Below are positions 11,976 to 24,760 of a DNA stretch of 64,000 nt, one piece after another; position 1 is the first letter of the stretch, and each line of letters starts with the position of its first letter. Source of the DNA: Dillenia suffruticosa (taxonomy: Eukaryota > Streptophyta > Magnoliopsida > Dilleniales > Dilleniaceae); NCBI GenBank assembly GCA_033439265.1, contig JAVTVX010000031.1, positions 18,582,001 through 18,646,000 of the forward strand, written 5' to 3'. The notes beneath the pieces were generated by a model that was given only the letters and a program-made list of their open reading frames with translations, ran no database searches and was not told the origin of the DNA. Both the position numbers and the translations under genes were made by a program.

Positions 11976-14145
11976 AATTCTCTTTTAGAACAGAAAGAAA
12001 AACTTCCACACTAGATAATAAGTAACAATATACTATATTTTTCTATGAAGAATGTCTTAATTGTTCATTCCATAATGCATGCTTCGAATAAGAGCAGGAC
12101 GTTATAAGCCTTGCATTTGCAGCCACAATCCAGGGAACTTAACATTTTCTCATAATTTTTCGTTGCTTGTTTGCATAAATAGTATGCTTAGTATATCTGC
12201 ATTTTTCACTACAAATCTTGTGGCCTCGCATGGCGACATCATCAGGTGCCAGAAAAGGAGCTTAGATCGGTGTTTGAATTTGTATATGTGATTGTGCTTA
12301 CGTTAGGCAACTCTGCCTCATGCTTTCAACCACAAACTCTATAGCTGAGAACGAAGGCTTGAATTTGGGAGTGGGATTTTGGGTTGCTGGTCCTTATTGT
12401 CCTTAGTGAAAGTCTAGGCGGCAAGTGTTTTCTTGGGTAGCTAGCTTTTGATTGCCTGCCTACTATTTGATGGGCGGATTTCTGATTTAGGTTCTTGTAT
12501 TATACCCCCTATTTTGAGGTTAAGTTCGTACCCAATTTAGGTATGGTCCTTTGTTTTGTGATGTTTGTACGCCATTATTTTGTCATGTTGGTGTGTAGTT
12601 TGGCTCTTGCCATTGCTTGTCCTAGGTTCTATGTTCGGGGACCTAGGCTCCCTACGCACAAAAAAGAGAGTAACAACATTCTACTTGCACAATGCTAAAA
12701 CATTATTTCTCTGTTCACTGATATTACCCCGAGACATTGTCTGCTAATTTATGGTCGTTCCAGCTCAAAAATCCGAACAACCATGAAAGAAAATCTTAAT
12801 CAATTCAAAACTCAGAGAGATGCACCAGCATCAAGTACTTAGAATTTATGATCGGTTCTTTGTTAATATAATTTCCCACCATACCTCCAGAGAAATATGC
12901 CAATTGCACATTCCAGCTGTGGATGGGAAAATCATCATTATAAAAATAAGCTTAATCTGAAACACGAAGATTCATGAAACTAATTGAGCCATCAAGATGG
13001 TACCAACAATCATACACATTAACATTAAGCCAATATTTTACATGATTTTAAATTTCCGGCCGGTTGTAGATTCGAGCCTAAATTCTCCTTTAGTACAAAA
13101 AGAAAAATGTTCCACACTAGATAATAAGTTACTATATACTATTTTTTCTATGAAGAATATCTTTAATTGTTCACTCCGTAATGCATGCTTCGAATAAAAG
13201 CAGGACATTATAAGCCTTGATACCACGCATTTGCAGCCATAATCCAGGGAACTTGAGACAACATTTTCTCAATCTTCTGGTGCATGTCTGCATAAATAGT
13301 ATGCTTAGTACATGTGCATTTTCCACTATAATCTTGTGCCCTCGCATGGCGACATCATCGGGTGTAAGAAAAGGAGCTTAGATCACTGTGCTTGAATTTG
13401 TATATGTGATTGTGCTTACGTTAGCCAACTCTGCCACATCCTTTCAACCACGAACTCTATAGCCGAGAACGAAGGCTTGAATTTGGGAGTGGGGATTTTG
13501 GGTTGCTGGTCCTCATTGTTCTTAGTGAAGGTCTAGGCGGCCAGTGTTTTCTGGGGTAGCTAGGTTCTGATTGCCTGACTACCATTTTGATGGGCAGATT
13601 TCTGACTTAGGTTCTTGTGTTGTACCCCTTATTTTGAGGTTAAGCTTGTACCCAATTTAGGCATGGTCCTATGTTTTGTTTTGTTATGTTTGTATGCCTC
13701 GTCCTATTCGGACAAAAAAAGAGCAATAACATTCTGATTGCACACTGCCAAAACATTACCCCGAGACATTTTCTGCGAACTTTTCCAAGAAAGAAAATCT
13801 CAATCTATTTTTTTTTTACATAGAAATTTAAACTCGAACCACTAGATTCGATTGGAATAGAAGGATTGTGACTACTACTGGGGACAAGATCTTAATCTAT
13901 TCAAAACTCACAGAGATGCACCAGCATCAAGTACCTGGAATTTATGATCGATTCTTTGTTAATATAATTTCCCACCATACCTCCAGAGGTATATGCCAAT
14001 TGCACATTACAGCCGTGGATGGGAAAATTATCATTATAAAAATAAGCTTAATCTGCAACAGAAAGATTCATGAAACGAATTAAGCCATCAAACAATCATG
14101 GACATTAACATTAAGCCAATATTTTACATGACTTTAAATTTCCGT
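11940..14145. repeat. Diverged tandem duplication, unit about 1.1 kb
   Basis: Unit 1 (about 11940-13062) and unit 2 (about 13063-14145) are direct repeats. Shared landmarks in the same order include CACACTAGATAATAAGT, AATGCATGCTTCGAATAA, GAACGAAGGCTTGAATTTGG, CCCACCATACCTCCAGAG and ATTAAGCCAATATTTTACAT. By eye they are roughly 85-90% identical with several indels. No long open frame is conserved between the copies, so the unit looks non-coding. Both units begin at SINE box-B-like wording, which may have seeded the duplication. Confidence 0.8.
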
Positions 14146-16899
14146 TTACAAGAAGAAAATATTACTAAATGAGAAAAAAGGAGAAACCTAGTAAGTCCAT
14201 ACTAAGCCAGTTGAGCATTGACAATCTTCGCTATATATGCTTGTTGATGAACCACAATATTTCCTTCGTGCTTGTTACCGAGGGCCACCCTTTACCCAAA
14301 ATCAGCTGAACTTCATGTTCTTGCAGCAATACAGGGAAGGCCTGAAAAATGTCCCGTCCTTTGAACTTGATACTTTCCTCTCTAAGGCTACCGGTAGATA
14401 TCTGCATAAAAATAGCACATATAGGCCTTCATTTAGTAATCATACTGTACATGCTAGTGCTGATCATTTTTGCAAATATAGATTGATATTTGGTCCCGCC
14501 ATACATACAACACCAATACATGTCTCAGCCTATATTGACCCATATGATGGCAATTTTCAACTCCTAGACAGCCAGTGACCCTGTCCCAGCTCCAAAATCA
14601 AAGGAACTGAAGGACCTAGTGAGTCGTCAGCCAGAATAAGTAAGGCAACACAATTTATGAAATTGAATCCTACAATGGCTCAGCATTATAAAGGATTTAA
14701 AGCTGCAAGGTTCATATCACAAAGAATCACATAAGATATTCTGAATCCGAACAACCGTGCTGTCATTTTGAATCGAGAACAATTGGACTCGTTTATAGAG
14801 GGATATGACACATTTCAATAAAATTAAAATCCACAACTATACACATCTCCAGGCAGATAAAGTAAGCAGGGAACAAGGAGATTAAAAGACAAAGAATTGA
14901 GAAACATCACATAAGTCGATCAGAGCCAAAGGCTCTGAAAGGGCAATTCAAGCAGTAACTTTGTTCTTGGATCAACCATCAAGAAAAATATTTGCTTCAG
15001 TCAACTAGCTGTATTAACACATGCCTAATGTGCATGTACGAACAGAGCAGTCCAGCAGGCCAATGTTATGGAAGTTTCCAAAAAAGATCCACAATAGGTC
15101 TAGGGTGAGCTTTCCGTTTCCAAACCTCAACTTTCTAATAAAATTATACCAAGCATCTCAGCACAGTTGAATGGGCTAATGGATCCAAGAAATCAACCAA
15201 TTTATTTCATTGGTCTGTCAAAATAGTCCACTAAGTTATCACTTAGTATCTTTAAGACCCTATTTTAATTGCAAAATTCAAATTATCAAACCAAACCACA
15301 GTGAAAACATTCTCCACCATTTTGGATCACATGATAAACTTTCTCAAGAGAACAAACACACATAACCCCATCTAACCGAATACAAATTTAGAGTATCAAT
15401 CTGAGAACCTCAAATATAAGGATGACATTGAACTACTTTAAATTTTCTCAACATACATTCTATGGGTCGAATAATGCAGATGGAACATCAGCTCCCCAAT
15501 TTGAAGTAAATGAGCAAAGATTGAAACAAACAAGAAAGAAAGGATTGTCAAATTCCACAATCTGTCCAAAACTGTATGCCCAGGAGGATTTGAAGCAGCG
15601 ACAAAGGTGAACTAATCTATAGGCCATACCTCTCTTCTCTGAAAATAAATGGACCAACACTTTGATTTTTTATACATAACCACTCTGTCCTGTATCTGAC
15701 CAATGAGAAAGAAGACAAAACTCATAGAGGAAGAGGGACAAAGTGAGGCAAGTTCTTAAACCTGGAAAATGGAGTCTTCTAGTATCCACCCTCTCTATGA
15801 CTAAGCCAACTTAAGCCCTCAAGGTAATGGTAAAACCCTTATGTTGCCATTTTAAAAGCCTAAGCCCTCAACAGTCCACAAGATCCTAGAGGAGTCATAA
15901 GCATTCAACCTCTCCCTCCCTTCAATGATAAAGCAACTTGAACCATTCATCCCAATCTTGATTCAATGAAACCATCTCACTTCTTAGTTTATTCTAGTTT
16001 ATATATAGCACTTGACTATGCAGCCACAGAATGGAAGTCATCCCAGATGCTAGCAAAACACTAAAAACAACAACAATAGAACTGGACAAGTTTAAGTAGT
16101 TCAAATAAGAAACCTATCAACTTTCAGGATGAGCTAGAGATACAAAGATGGTGAAATCACCATGGCTTCAATCCCTCCCCCCCCCCCCCCCCCCCAAAAA
16201 AAAAAAAACCAAAAAAAGGAAATCCTAAAACATGTCACAACTCACAAATCTAAGGGATTTATATATATCAAGGATAGCATCCCTTGCACCCCCGCCCCCA
16301 AAAGCACTAATATGTGGTAGACTAAGATAGGCCCTCAGCCTATTAAAAGCCTCCTTATTTTAACATTTAGGCTTCACAAATGAACCAACAAAATAAACTT
16401 ATGGAGTGGAAAACAATGTTCAAATAAGTTCATGCACTTGACATCACCCAAACTACCCTGAATTTGTTATGTGATACATATCATATGCACCAACATTACA
16501 AAGAGATTACTTCACTTTATGGACAATCACTTGAAGGAAGTATCCATTAATATGCCTAAATTAACTAACTTCACTTTATGCTTAAATGAACCTTCTCCAG
16601 ACAAATTCTCTTTACTTCCCAAAATTAACCATAAAACCCAGAAACTCTCAGCACTCCCTCTCCTGCAGTACTTTAGGTATCAGAAAAAGCTGGACAAAAA
16701 CAAAAAGTTCCATTATATCAATAGCATGGGCGGTCATTGTAAGGCAAATATTTCATAATAAAAAAAGGGGGCCATGAGGAAAAGATTTCACTGTCCAAAC
16801 TAAATAAAGATTCAAAATCGAACAATGTTTAGAAAGGAAAGCAATATGAAGCATCCATGATTCAACATCACATTGACTACAAATCAATTCATTGAAGAA
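14146..16899. other. Intergenic or 3'-transcribed stretch beside the trihelix gene
   Basis: No recognised gene. An open frame at 14237-14578 (+, 113 codons) matches no family I know and has no conserved motif. A C-run followed by an A-run lies at about 16171-16208. Because the trihelix frame ends at a good splice donor, part of this stretch may hold its last exon or 3' UTR, but I could not identify that exon. Confidence 0.5.
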
Positions 16900-17763
16900 T
16901 TAAAGAGATGTCTTACCATTCGAATTCGATCTCTTTATCTTCTTAATCTTCTGAAGCTGAACTTGAGTCTCCATAAACATCTGCATTCTCTGAAACTCCA
17001 AATCCTTCAAAAACTGCATTCTCTGCTTCTCCAATTCAATCATTTGCCTCTGCTTTTCCCTCTCAATTCTCTCATACGCCTCTCCAAATTTCATAATTGC
17101 CTTGGCCAAATCCCTAATCCCCTCTCCAAGTCCTAGCCTCTTCTCCTCTTCCTCCTCCTCACTAAACCTAGAAGCCTCCGAATCACTCTCACCATGTCTC
17201 CCCACTTCCTCCTCGTCCTCGCACTCCTCCTTCGCCGCCGCCGCCGCCGCAACCGCCGAATAATTCCTCTTGAGAAACGAATCGTCCATCCCCACACTTG
17301 CGGCCTCCAACGGCGTCGATTTCTTCAACGGCAAAGAAATCGCCACCGGAGGCGACGTTGGAGAACTCACAATCGGCCGTTTCATCGAGTTTCCGATCAG
17401 AAAATCCAACCGATCAAAGAAAATCCAAGAGCTCTTCACAGATCCGTTCGATTCCAAAACCTTAGCTTTCTCGATCTTGTATTTCTTCTTGATAGTGTCG
17501 ATCCGGTTTTTGCACTGGATGTCGGTTCGGAAGGTCTTCTTGGTGTGGCCATGGCGGTGATTAACGGCGTTAGCGACTTCTTGCCAGTGCTGTTGACGGA
17601 GATTTCCGCGATTCAGTTGAAGATAACGGCTGCCCCAAGCCCCGATGAGAGTCGCCGTCGCATCTTCCGTCCAACAGTCTTCGCGAACGGGGAGGGATTT
17701 GGTGTGAAACGGCGTCGTTTGGGGAATCGGAGGAAGAGACAAAGGTTGTTTGAGATCTTCCAT
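16900..17763 (-). CDS. Trihelix transcription factor (SIP1/ASIL-like clade)
   Basis: The 287-residue DNA-binding protein is a plant-specific trihelix (GT/Myb-SANT-like) factor that should act in the nucleus. The trihelix domain spans about residues 29-125, with WTEDATATLIGAWG at 31-44, the second Trp at 60, IQCKNRIDTIKKKYK near 82-96 and WIFFDRLDFLIG at 113-124. A basic and acidic linker follows (178-207). A C-terminal amphipathic coiled coil at about 203-275 is rich in E/K/Q and M, typical of the SIP1-like clade, and probably mediates dimerisation. The start follows a CT-rich 5' leader on the minus strand. In the last codons, AATG|GTAAGA (intron would start at 16916) is a good donor, so the true C terminus may lie in a further exon and KTSL may be read-through. 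Members of this clade include seed-programme repressors and histone-linked ENAP proteins. The exact orthologue is not assignable. Confidence 0.92.
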   Translation of the reverse strand: MEDLKQPLSLPPIPQTTPFHTKSLPVREDCWTEDATATLIGAWGSRYLQLNRGNLRQQHWQEVANAVNHRHGHTKKTFRTDIQCKNRIDTIKKKYKIEKAKVLESNGSVKSSWIFFDRLDFLIGNSMKRPIVSSPTSPPVAISLPLKKSTPLEAASVGMDDSFLKRNYSAVAAAAAAKEECEDEEEVGRHGESDSEASRFSEEEEEEKRLGLGEGIRDLAKAIMKFGEAYERIEREKQRQMIELEKQRMQFLKDLEFQRMQMFMETQVQLQKIKKIKRSNSNGKTSL

Positions 17764-18400
17764 TTCGCGAAGAAAGCAAAAGAGAGAGAAAGAGGGATAG
17801 GAGAGAGAGAGAAAAGGAGGAGAGGTAGAGAAGAGACGGCGAAGGGCCGGGAAAGGAGAAACGCGTGAAGGAAGACATCATGGGAAGAGAGTGGATGAGA
17901 GGCGCGAGAGAGTACGGTAAGGTCGCCGGTCGAAGAGAGAGAGAGAGGGTAAGCGCGTGAGCCGACGTTCACGCGACTTGAAAGTTGAAATTATGATTTT
18001 GTTTTTATTATTATTTTTTTTAATTTTTATTAGTTGCATGGGGGAATTGAGTGAAGAGAAAGAAAGTGGAGGGGGGTTTGCGTCGGTGTTTGGAATTCGC
18101 GGCTGATTGGGTGAGAGATGCGACTGAAACGGCCAGGGAGTATGAACGGAACGGACGGGCAAATGGGTAGAGAGAGAGAGAGAGAGAGAGAGAAAGTGAC
18201 GTGTGGAGGTGTGGGGCGTGGGGACAGGGTGGGATGTCTGAAAACTGAAAGGGACCGAGGAGGAGGAACCCGGGTTCCGGTTTTGGAGAAAAATGGTGCC
18301 ACGTGTTTCGTCTCCGGTTGGCCAGCGACTCCCGTTCCATTTCCTGTGGCGCTTGCCTTATTTGCCCTTTTCCACGTTTTTTAGATTTTGCTCCCACGAG
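17764..18400 (-). promoter_or_regulatory. Probable 5' leader and promoter of the trihelix gene
   Basis: The stretch is less AT-rich than its surroundings and full of GA/CT runs (17780-17830, 17930-17950, 18171-18193). A perfect G-box CACGTG lies at 18300-18305, about 540 bp upstream of the ATG. G-boxes bind bZIP and bHLH factors. Open frames here are GA-repeat artefacts. The promoter role is inferred from position. Confidence 0.5.
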
Positions 18401-21024
18401 TAATTTACTGGATTGCTTAATTTTTAGATTAAATATATATATAAATAATTAATCAGCATATCAAACAGCGACTAAAGTTTAAATAATTTTTTTTTATATC
18501 ATAATATCTCAAATCGAGTCCGAATTGGATTACTCCATAAATGCTGTCATATAAAATTCATCATTTTCACAAATTCAATAATTTAATATTAAATTTATTC
18601 GATTGAAATTCAAACATTGAATTTAAATACTAAACTTTAGTTAGAATAGATTGACTTGAAACCCCTTCACGAACCCAACAAATTCCCGGCCTGAGCCCAT
18701 TTTCTAATTAATTAATATTTTCAAACTAAATAACATATATCAATATGATTTAAATTATATTAATTTTTGGATATATTCTCTATAAAATGATAATTAATGC
18801 TCTACCCTTTGCTTCAAATGTCCACAACATAAAATTAATGCATCGGTATTATTATTTTTTGAAGTTTAATCAATTAGTTGAAAAGAATTGTGTTTATCTG
18901 ATATTACATCGAAAATTCTTATGTGGGCAATCAAAGAGAATTCAAAAAAAAAATATTTTTATTCAAATAATAATAATAATCTTTATTTAAATTAAATATT
19001 CTAATAATCGCTGATGGATCGAAACTAAGAGTGAATTAACATTTTCTCTTTTTCTTGAGAAAAAGCCTACTGCATTTTAAGGTTGATTTTAACCCGAAGA
19101 AATATAATACTATTTTATATTTCTTTGATTCATTGATATAGTTAATAGAAAGTGTGCAGATGTCAATAAAGGAAAAATAACAAAATGCCCTGAATCTGAG
19201 ATATAACATGACCTTGGCTTGGCACCATCAATGGCATCTAAAAAGATTTATGGATAATATCTAAATCATGTTACCTTTTCTCTGGCCCCAAAATGGTGGG
19301 GCAGAGCCAGAGATGGAACTGTCATTGGGATCAAAGAACATGGGCTGGAAAGTTGAAAATCCCCACCATATTATGACCTTTATAGGATGCTATGGGCATC
19401 GTCTAATCATCTCCTAACAGACCAAATTGCTGAAGGAAACCTCTCACCCTCTTCCCACCACCACCCATATTCGGTATTCATAGTTATATTTTAATTTCTT
19501 TAATTAGAATATTTATGAGACTTTTTTTTTTAACGAATAACCTTTTCAATATAATATTTTTTATTTTTAAATTTTAAATTCAAAATTTGATTAAAACGAT
19601 TATCCATTAATTCTCTCTCTACCCCCACTTGCTAATGCAAGGCCAGAAGTGCATTCTTCTATGGTCGAAAGAAAAGCTGTGTTGTGGTGACTATTATTCC
19701 ATCTATCTCTCCAAAGGGACTTTTGATCATCTGAATATGAATTTTATGCGGCAGTTTTGATGGTTGGGGGACCCAACAATGCATCTAAGATCTATCAAGA
19801 CGGGTTCCCTTCACATCCTTAGGTAAAGCTAAATCATCCCAACGTAAGTAATCATGCTATTTGACTTTGAGTAACAATATATACTAATTAATTATATGTA
19901 CAAATATTTCTTAATACCTCGGAAATTCAAAATCACATGTTTGATTTAGGACTATAAACCATTCAAACCAAAGCCAAATCTCATGTACAAAACAACTAAA
20001 AAATCTCTTCAAAATTCAGGCTATTTAACTAATTAATCGTGTTAAATTGATCGATAAATCCCTTTCGAGTTCAATTTGTTAAACTAATCGAATAAAGTGA
20101 TAAAAATGTCCAAGTCATGAATTTTTTATTATAAGTTTAATTTATTTGTTGTCGTAATTTTTTTTATTTCAAAATTAGATAAAAAAATTCTAGACATCAA
20201 TAAATAATTTGGCAAACAGTTTAACAAGACAAGGTAGTTGTTGTTCCGATTCCTTTTTAATTTAATTGTAATTATCGCTTTTCTTTAATAATACTATTAA
20301 GACTTTGTTATTTATAGAATCATGAAAGTAAATGTATGAAATTAGTAAAATTATATATATACTGATTAAGTGGACCACCATTTTTTATATTTATTTATTT
20401 TTCTCTTTTAACCTTTTTCGAATTGCAGAAACAATTAATTAATTATTCATTCTACTAATAAAAATTTTCATTTGGGTTTTTTAACCTTTCGCATTTACGA
20501 AATTAGTGATTCCGATGATCATTAATTTTATGAAAATTAATATTCATCAAAATATTTTAAAATTTCTCAAAATCGAGGGGAGAAATGATGCGAGCATTAC
20601 ATCAGTGGCAATAAAGAAAAGGGGTGCGTGATGCTAAAACTTATGGACAAAATAGTCCTCGGATCACTGCGGGTGTTGGTGCAATGATCACATCACAAAC
20701 AAACCCGCCGATTCCCATGATCTTTATGCATTTCAATGCCCCAACAAAGGCACTTAACAGTAGAAGTTCTCTCTCCTCTCCTCTCCTCTCTCTCTCTCTC
20801 TCTGGAGACCCACATTACAATAATATAGCTATTTTTTAAGCTCAAGAAGAAAAACGCCCATGAGAAAAGAAAACTTTCCCATCATTTTTTTTTCTTCTTT
20901 GCTTATATATACAACTAGTAAACGAAGTTTCTAGCTAAAAATGAATCATCATAATAATAAAAAAGAAAACCAAAAAACATTTCGAAGAAAAAGAAAAGAA
21001 AGAGAAAGAGAAAACCCGCAAATA
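18401..21024. other. AT-rich intergenic stretch between divergent flanks
   Basis: No gene seen. AT-rich DNA with short SINE-like A/T-run-bounded blocks near 18480-18660 and 19530-19620 that are too decayed to call. A CTCTC-rich microsatellite lies at about 20768-20802. The stretch separates the upstream side of the trihelix gene from the 3' side of the DUF4228 gene. Confidence 0.65.
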
Positions 21025-21585
21025 TTACAGATCACTTGGTGACTCAGAAATGCTCTCCAAATGAGGTCTCCAAACACCAACACGTCCTCTTCTTCTATCT
21101 TTCTGGGTAGCAATTTTCTCATGTAGTATATCACTCAAATACCTATCGGATATGAGAAAATTACTCATAGAAAGAGAATTGTTGTTAATGGTGTTGCTAC
21201 TAACGTTGTTCTTGTTGGCAACATTCTCGGATGGTAATTCTGATAAAGATGATGATCTCTTCTTCTTCTTCTCTGAAGATCGGGTTTTTCCCGGTGCGGT
21301 TGGAACTGGCATGAGGAAGTAGATCTTCCCACGTTGGAGTTCTGCATCGGGTGGCACGATCACGATCTTAGGTACAACGCTGTCATCCGAGGTTGATGCT
21401 GGTGATGAGGGTTTCTTGAGTACATGCTTTGGATGAGCCTTCATGATCTCACTTGCTCGGATGGTGCCGCTTAGTTCTTCTACTCTTCCATTTGAGTGTA
21501 CTATTCGGACTACGTCAAGTGCTCCGCATGGAAGAATGCAAGCTATGCAGCACCTTATGGTGTTCTTCATGGCTCCTTCTCTCAT
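21025..21585 (-). CDS. DUF4228/PADRE-domain protein
   Basis: The frame has 186 codons; the second Met (21570), giving MKNTIRCCIACILPCGALD, is the more typical family start and yields 181 residues. The hallmarks are in order: the N-terminal Cys-rich stretch with LPCGALDVVRIVHSNGRVEEL, a central PPDAELQRGKIYFLMPVP, a basic linker (KKKKRSSS), and the C-terminal ISDRYLSDIL plus RRRGRVGVWRPHLESI. This is a single-exon plant family whose members often respond to pathogens and abiotic stress. Its biochemical function is unknown. A TATA-like ATTATATATA lies at 21728-21737 on the minus strand, about 145 bp upstream, with a GA/CT-rich leader between. Length and motifs are normal. Confidence 0.94.
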   Translation of the reverse strand: MREGAMKNTIRCCIACILPCGALDVVRIVHSNGRVEELSGTIRASEIMKAHPKHVLKKPSSPASTSDDSVVPKIVIVPPDAELQRGKIYFLMPVPTAPGKTRSSEKKKKRSSSLSELPSENVANKNNVSSNTINNNSLSMSNFLISDRYLSDILHEKIATQKDRRRGRVGVWRPHLESISESPSDL

Positions 21586-21727
21586 TTGAGAGAGAGAGAA
21601 AGAGAGAGAGCGAGATGGGAGAAGAAGAAAATATATTGGAGAGAGAGAAGGCTAGCTCTTTTCTTCTTTGCCCTATCGATGAGAAAGGGTATCAATCACA
21701 CCAACAAGAATTTAGTAACAAAGGATG

Positions 21728-21737
21728 TATATATAAT
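21728..21737 (-). promoter_or_regulatory. TATA-like box of the DUF4228 gene
   Basis: Minus-strand ATTATATATA lies about 145 bp upstream of the frame start, followed by a CT-rich leader. Position and sequence fit a TATA box. The call rests on sequence alone. Confidence 0.45.
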
Positions 21738-22735
21738 ACTCTATTAACTTTTTCCCCGCTTTTTACTCTGCTTTTTGAGGAAATAAAAAGCGAAAACAAA
21801 TGCTGTATTTCAAACAATACAATGATGTGTGGAACCTTAATGACCCACCCTTATTGACTAATTAAAATAAGGAAATAATTTGAGTTGAGTAATGAGGAAA
21901 TTTATATGATTGATGTGATTTTTTTCATATAGAGATAAAAAGTTTTTCCTTTTTGTTGAGGAACATAACTCATTTGCTTTGGATGAAATTCATGGTATTA
22001 ATAATTGCACCACACCCTGTACTTTACCTTTTCGATCTCTATCATAGAGAAAAAAAAAGGCCCTTATCCCCTTTCCCTTGCCCTTCAATAATTTGAGTTG
22101 GGTGTTGTTGTGTGAGAGGTGAGGGACTTATGGGTATGCATTTTTGTCCATGCATGATTGGGACTGCCGAGTGAGAAAAAGAAATACCTCCTTGAAGGGG
22201 TCACCTAGGACAGGTGTTTGAATCATAATGAGACACACGTACTCGAGATGATATTAGTAAATTAATTTGGGATCCTTTAGTATTATCGGATATCTAACAT
22301 TTAAACTTTTATGGACAATCATAAAAATAATAAAAAAAAATTGTTAATTAATTTGGGGCAACTACTAGGTGTATGAGTGAGAGGGAGAGGGTTTCGTTTG
22401 GTTTATTTTGAAATTTTTTAAATTAATTTTAAATAGATCAGATAAATTATTAAATTAAATTAAATTAAATTTTACATAACATTTTAAATCAATATATTTT
22501 GTTATCAAAACAGGATGTTAATATGAACCGCCAAACTAGAATTTGGTTATTTACTCAATCTAATATATTTTTCTTTTCAAATATTTTTAGAGGGGATGAA
22601 AATGGGTATGGGGTACGGAGAGATCTTTTGAGATAGCATTGTAATCTTTCAAAATCCCTAAGCAAGATCATGTGGGTTGGAGTTTTCATTGGAAAGGGGA
22701 GAGGGTCTCAAACATGATAGTCATCTTTTGCTTTA

Positions 22736-22770
22736 TCTCAGTCTCAATCTCAATCTCAATCTCAATCTCA
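22736..22770 (+). repeat. (TCTCAA)n hexanucleotide repeat
   Basis: Five to six TCTCAA units lie in tandem in non-coding DNA. Confidence 0.85.
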
Positions 22771-23384
22771 TGTTTCTTTGGTTTGTAAAGAAGTGCATTG
22801 ACTCTAGTGACAGTGTTGGCCTATTTGGCCTTATTTATCAAAATTCTATTCAATTCTCTCTCACTTCCTAAATGGGCATGTGGGGGCCTTCATTTACACA
22901 AACAACCCTTTGTAATATAAAATATTACTTATTTTGATTTTTTTTTTAATAATTAAGAGATAATGACAATTTTTGTTTGCACTTTTCCACGTTTTGATTG
23001 GAAAAATGTCATCCATGACAAGATAGATATCCATCACCCTTCACTTCCATTAGTAATTTGTTTTTGATAAAACATAAAAATGTAATGGAACGAAATCAAA
23101 TTAAAGAAAATATAATGAAAATAAAATGACTCCACCACCGCTTGAACCGGGACCTTCCACAAGTATTCTCCATATCTATTTCAAGTACAGCATAACATAA
23201 AACTTCAAAGGAAGGATTATGGCTCCAAGAAGAATTCTCAACGCTTATCCCTTGAAAGACATCATCATATGATTGCTAATTATCTCTGGTCATTATTCAT
23301 ATGGGTCATTTCAATCGAATGGGTTCATCAAATTACTGTAATGCTAAATAAAACCTTAAATACCAATTGATTACGGGTATAACG

Positions 23385-23520
23385 ACTGAGTCGATAAATG
23401 TTTTTAATCAAAATTTTAAATTTAAATTTTAAAAATAAAAAAATAAATAGTGAAAGAGCTAATCTCTTAACTAACTCTCACAATATTCGATAAAATTTGA
23501 ATACCGATCGATAAAAAAAT
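23385..23520 (+). mobile_element. Decayed SINE body
   Basis: The block has the layout of the other SINE copies here: a box-B-like AT-rich remnant, a CTCTTAACTAACTCTC body, then GAATACCGATCG and an A-run. Box A is not recognisable and no target duplication is clear. Confidence 0.35.
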
Positions 23521-23988
23521 ATCAACTTACACAAAAAAAAAATAATAATAATAACAAAACAAAAGTGTTCACGTTGGTTCGGACTGTTTGCTAATTTTTG
23601 GTTAATTAAGTCCCATCCATGGGGGGTGACCCACCCATTAAATGGTTCAGATGTAGACGTAAGTGGGCAACATGTGAGGGATAAATGGGTGAGGGGTCCA
23701 TTTAAATGTGCTGATAAATGTGGATGCCCTTTATCACAAAGTCTAACCTACTTTAAACTATATCTTCCTATGAACTTAAAAAGGAGAATGAAAACCCTTT
23801 GTCTTTCTTCTAATGTAGAGTATTCTTGGTTAAGATTAGTGGAAAAGTAACTAAATAATAGAAAGAAAATAATGAGTCCAAATAGTTCATTTTTCTTTTT
23901 TTCTTTTTAATAATAAGCATAAATTCACTATAAAGATCATTTACTATGCGAAATGTTGGATTTAAGCTAAAATTTCTCACTTATGTTA

Positions 23989-24002
23989 CACTACAAAAAA
24001 AC
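23989..24002 (+). repeat. CACTA terminal inverted repeat (element 3' end)
   Basis: CACTACAAAAAAAC, identical to the complement of 34017-34030. TNP2-type transposase acts at such ends. Confidence 0.95.
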
Positions 24003-24017
24003 TTGTATTTAGCCACA

Positions 24018-24760
24018 AATTTTGCGACGAAAATTTAAAAAATATTCGTCGCTAAATTATTTAGCGACCAATTTTTCGACAAAAACGAATTTGTCGCTAA
24101 TAACTCGTCGCAAAATTTTCCGACAAAAAATAAGAAATTTGTCGCCAATTAGCGACAGATTATAGTTCGTCGCAAATTTCGTCGCAAATATTAGCAACAA
24201 AAAATTTTTAGTTGCAATTTTGCGACAACATTTGCGACGAAACATTTTGTCGGAAAAATTTCCAACAAAAAAATATTTGTTGCAAAAATTGTTGCACAAA
24301 TTAGCAACCAATTATTTTTTGTTGCAATTTTCCGATCAATTTTGCGACGAAATAGTATGTTTCAAATTTCTCAGACGGAAAATTCGTCGGATAAATTAGC
24401 ATCAAAAATATTTTTGTTGCAATTTTGCGACCAATAGAACGACGAATATTTTTTGTAACAAATTAGCGACAAATTTAGTCGTTGCAAAATTCCAAGAATA
24501 GTTTTTTGTTGCTAAAATTTGCAACAAAATCTGCGACGAATTTAATTTCGTCGCAATTTGCGACAAAATTTATTTGTGAGATAATTTGTCGCAATTCTGC
24601 GACAAATTCAGCGACGGCTTTTGCGACGAATTTTGCAACAAAATCTTAAAAATTCAGCAACAAATTTTGCAACGAATGTCAAAATCAGCGACGAATTTAG
24701 CGACGAATATAGACAATTTGCGACAAAAAGATTTAATTTGTTTAATATTTGCACCAAATT
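24018..24760. repeat. Subterminal repeat zone at the element's 3' end
   Basis: Dozens of variants of GCGACGAA / TTCGTCGC and TTGCGACAAA occur in both orientations over about 740 bp, irregularly spaced and AT-rich. In En/Spm, short subterminal motifs of this kind in both orientations are bound by the second element protein (TNPA) and bring the ends together. The motif here differs in sequence, so the role is by analogy. The open frames in this zone are artefacts of the repeats. Confidence 0.85.

Larger units (their letters stand above)
21738..23988. other. Intergenic stretch between the DUF4228 gene and the CACTA element
   Basis: No gene seen. It contains a (TCTCAA)n repeat near 22736-22770 and a decayed SINE-like block at 23385-23520. 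The open frame at 22677-22871 only spans the hexanucleotide repeat. Confidence 0.65.

Noticed and set aside
14237-14578. 113-codon open frame
   Set aside because: No recognised domain, no conserved context, and an AT-rich setting; kept only as a note in the intergenic entry.
18020-18397. Overlapping frames with Ser/Leu and Arg/Glu repeats upstream of the trihelix gene
   Set aside because: They arise from GA/CT repeats in the promoter and leader.
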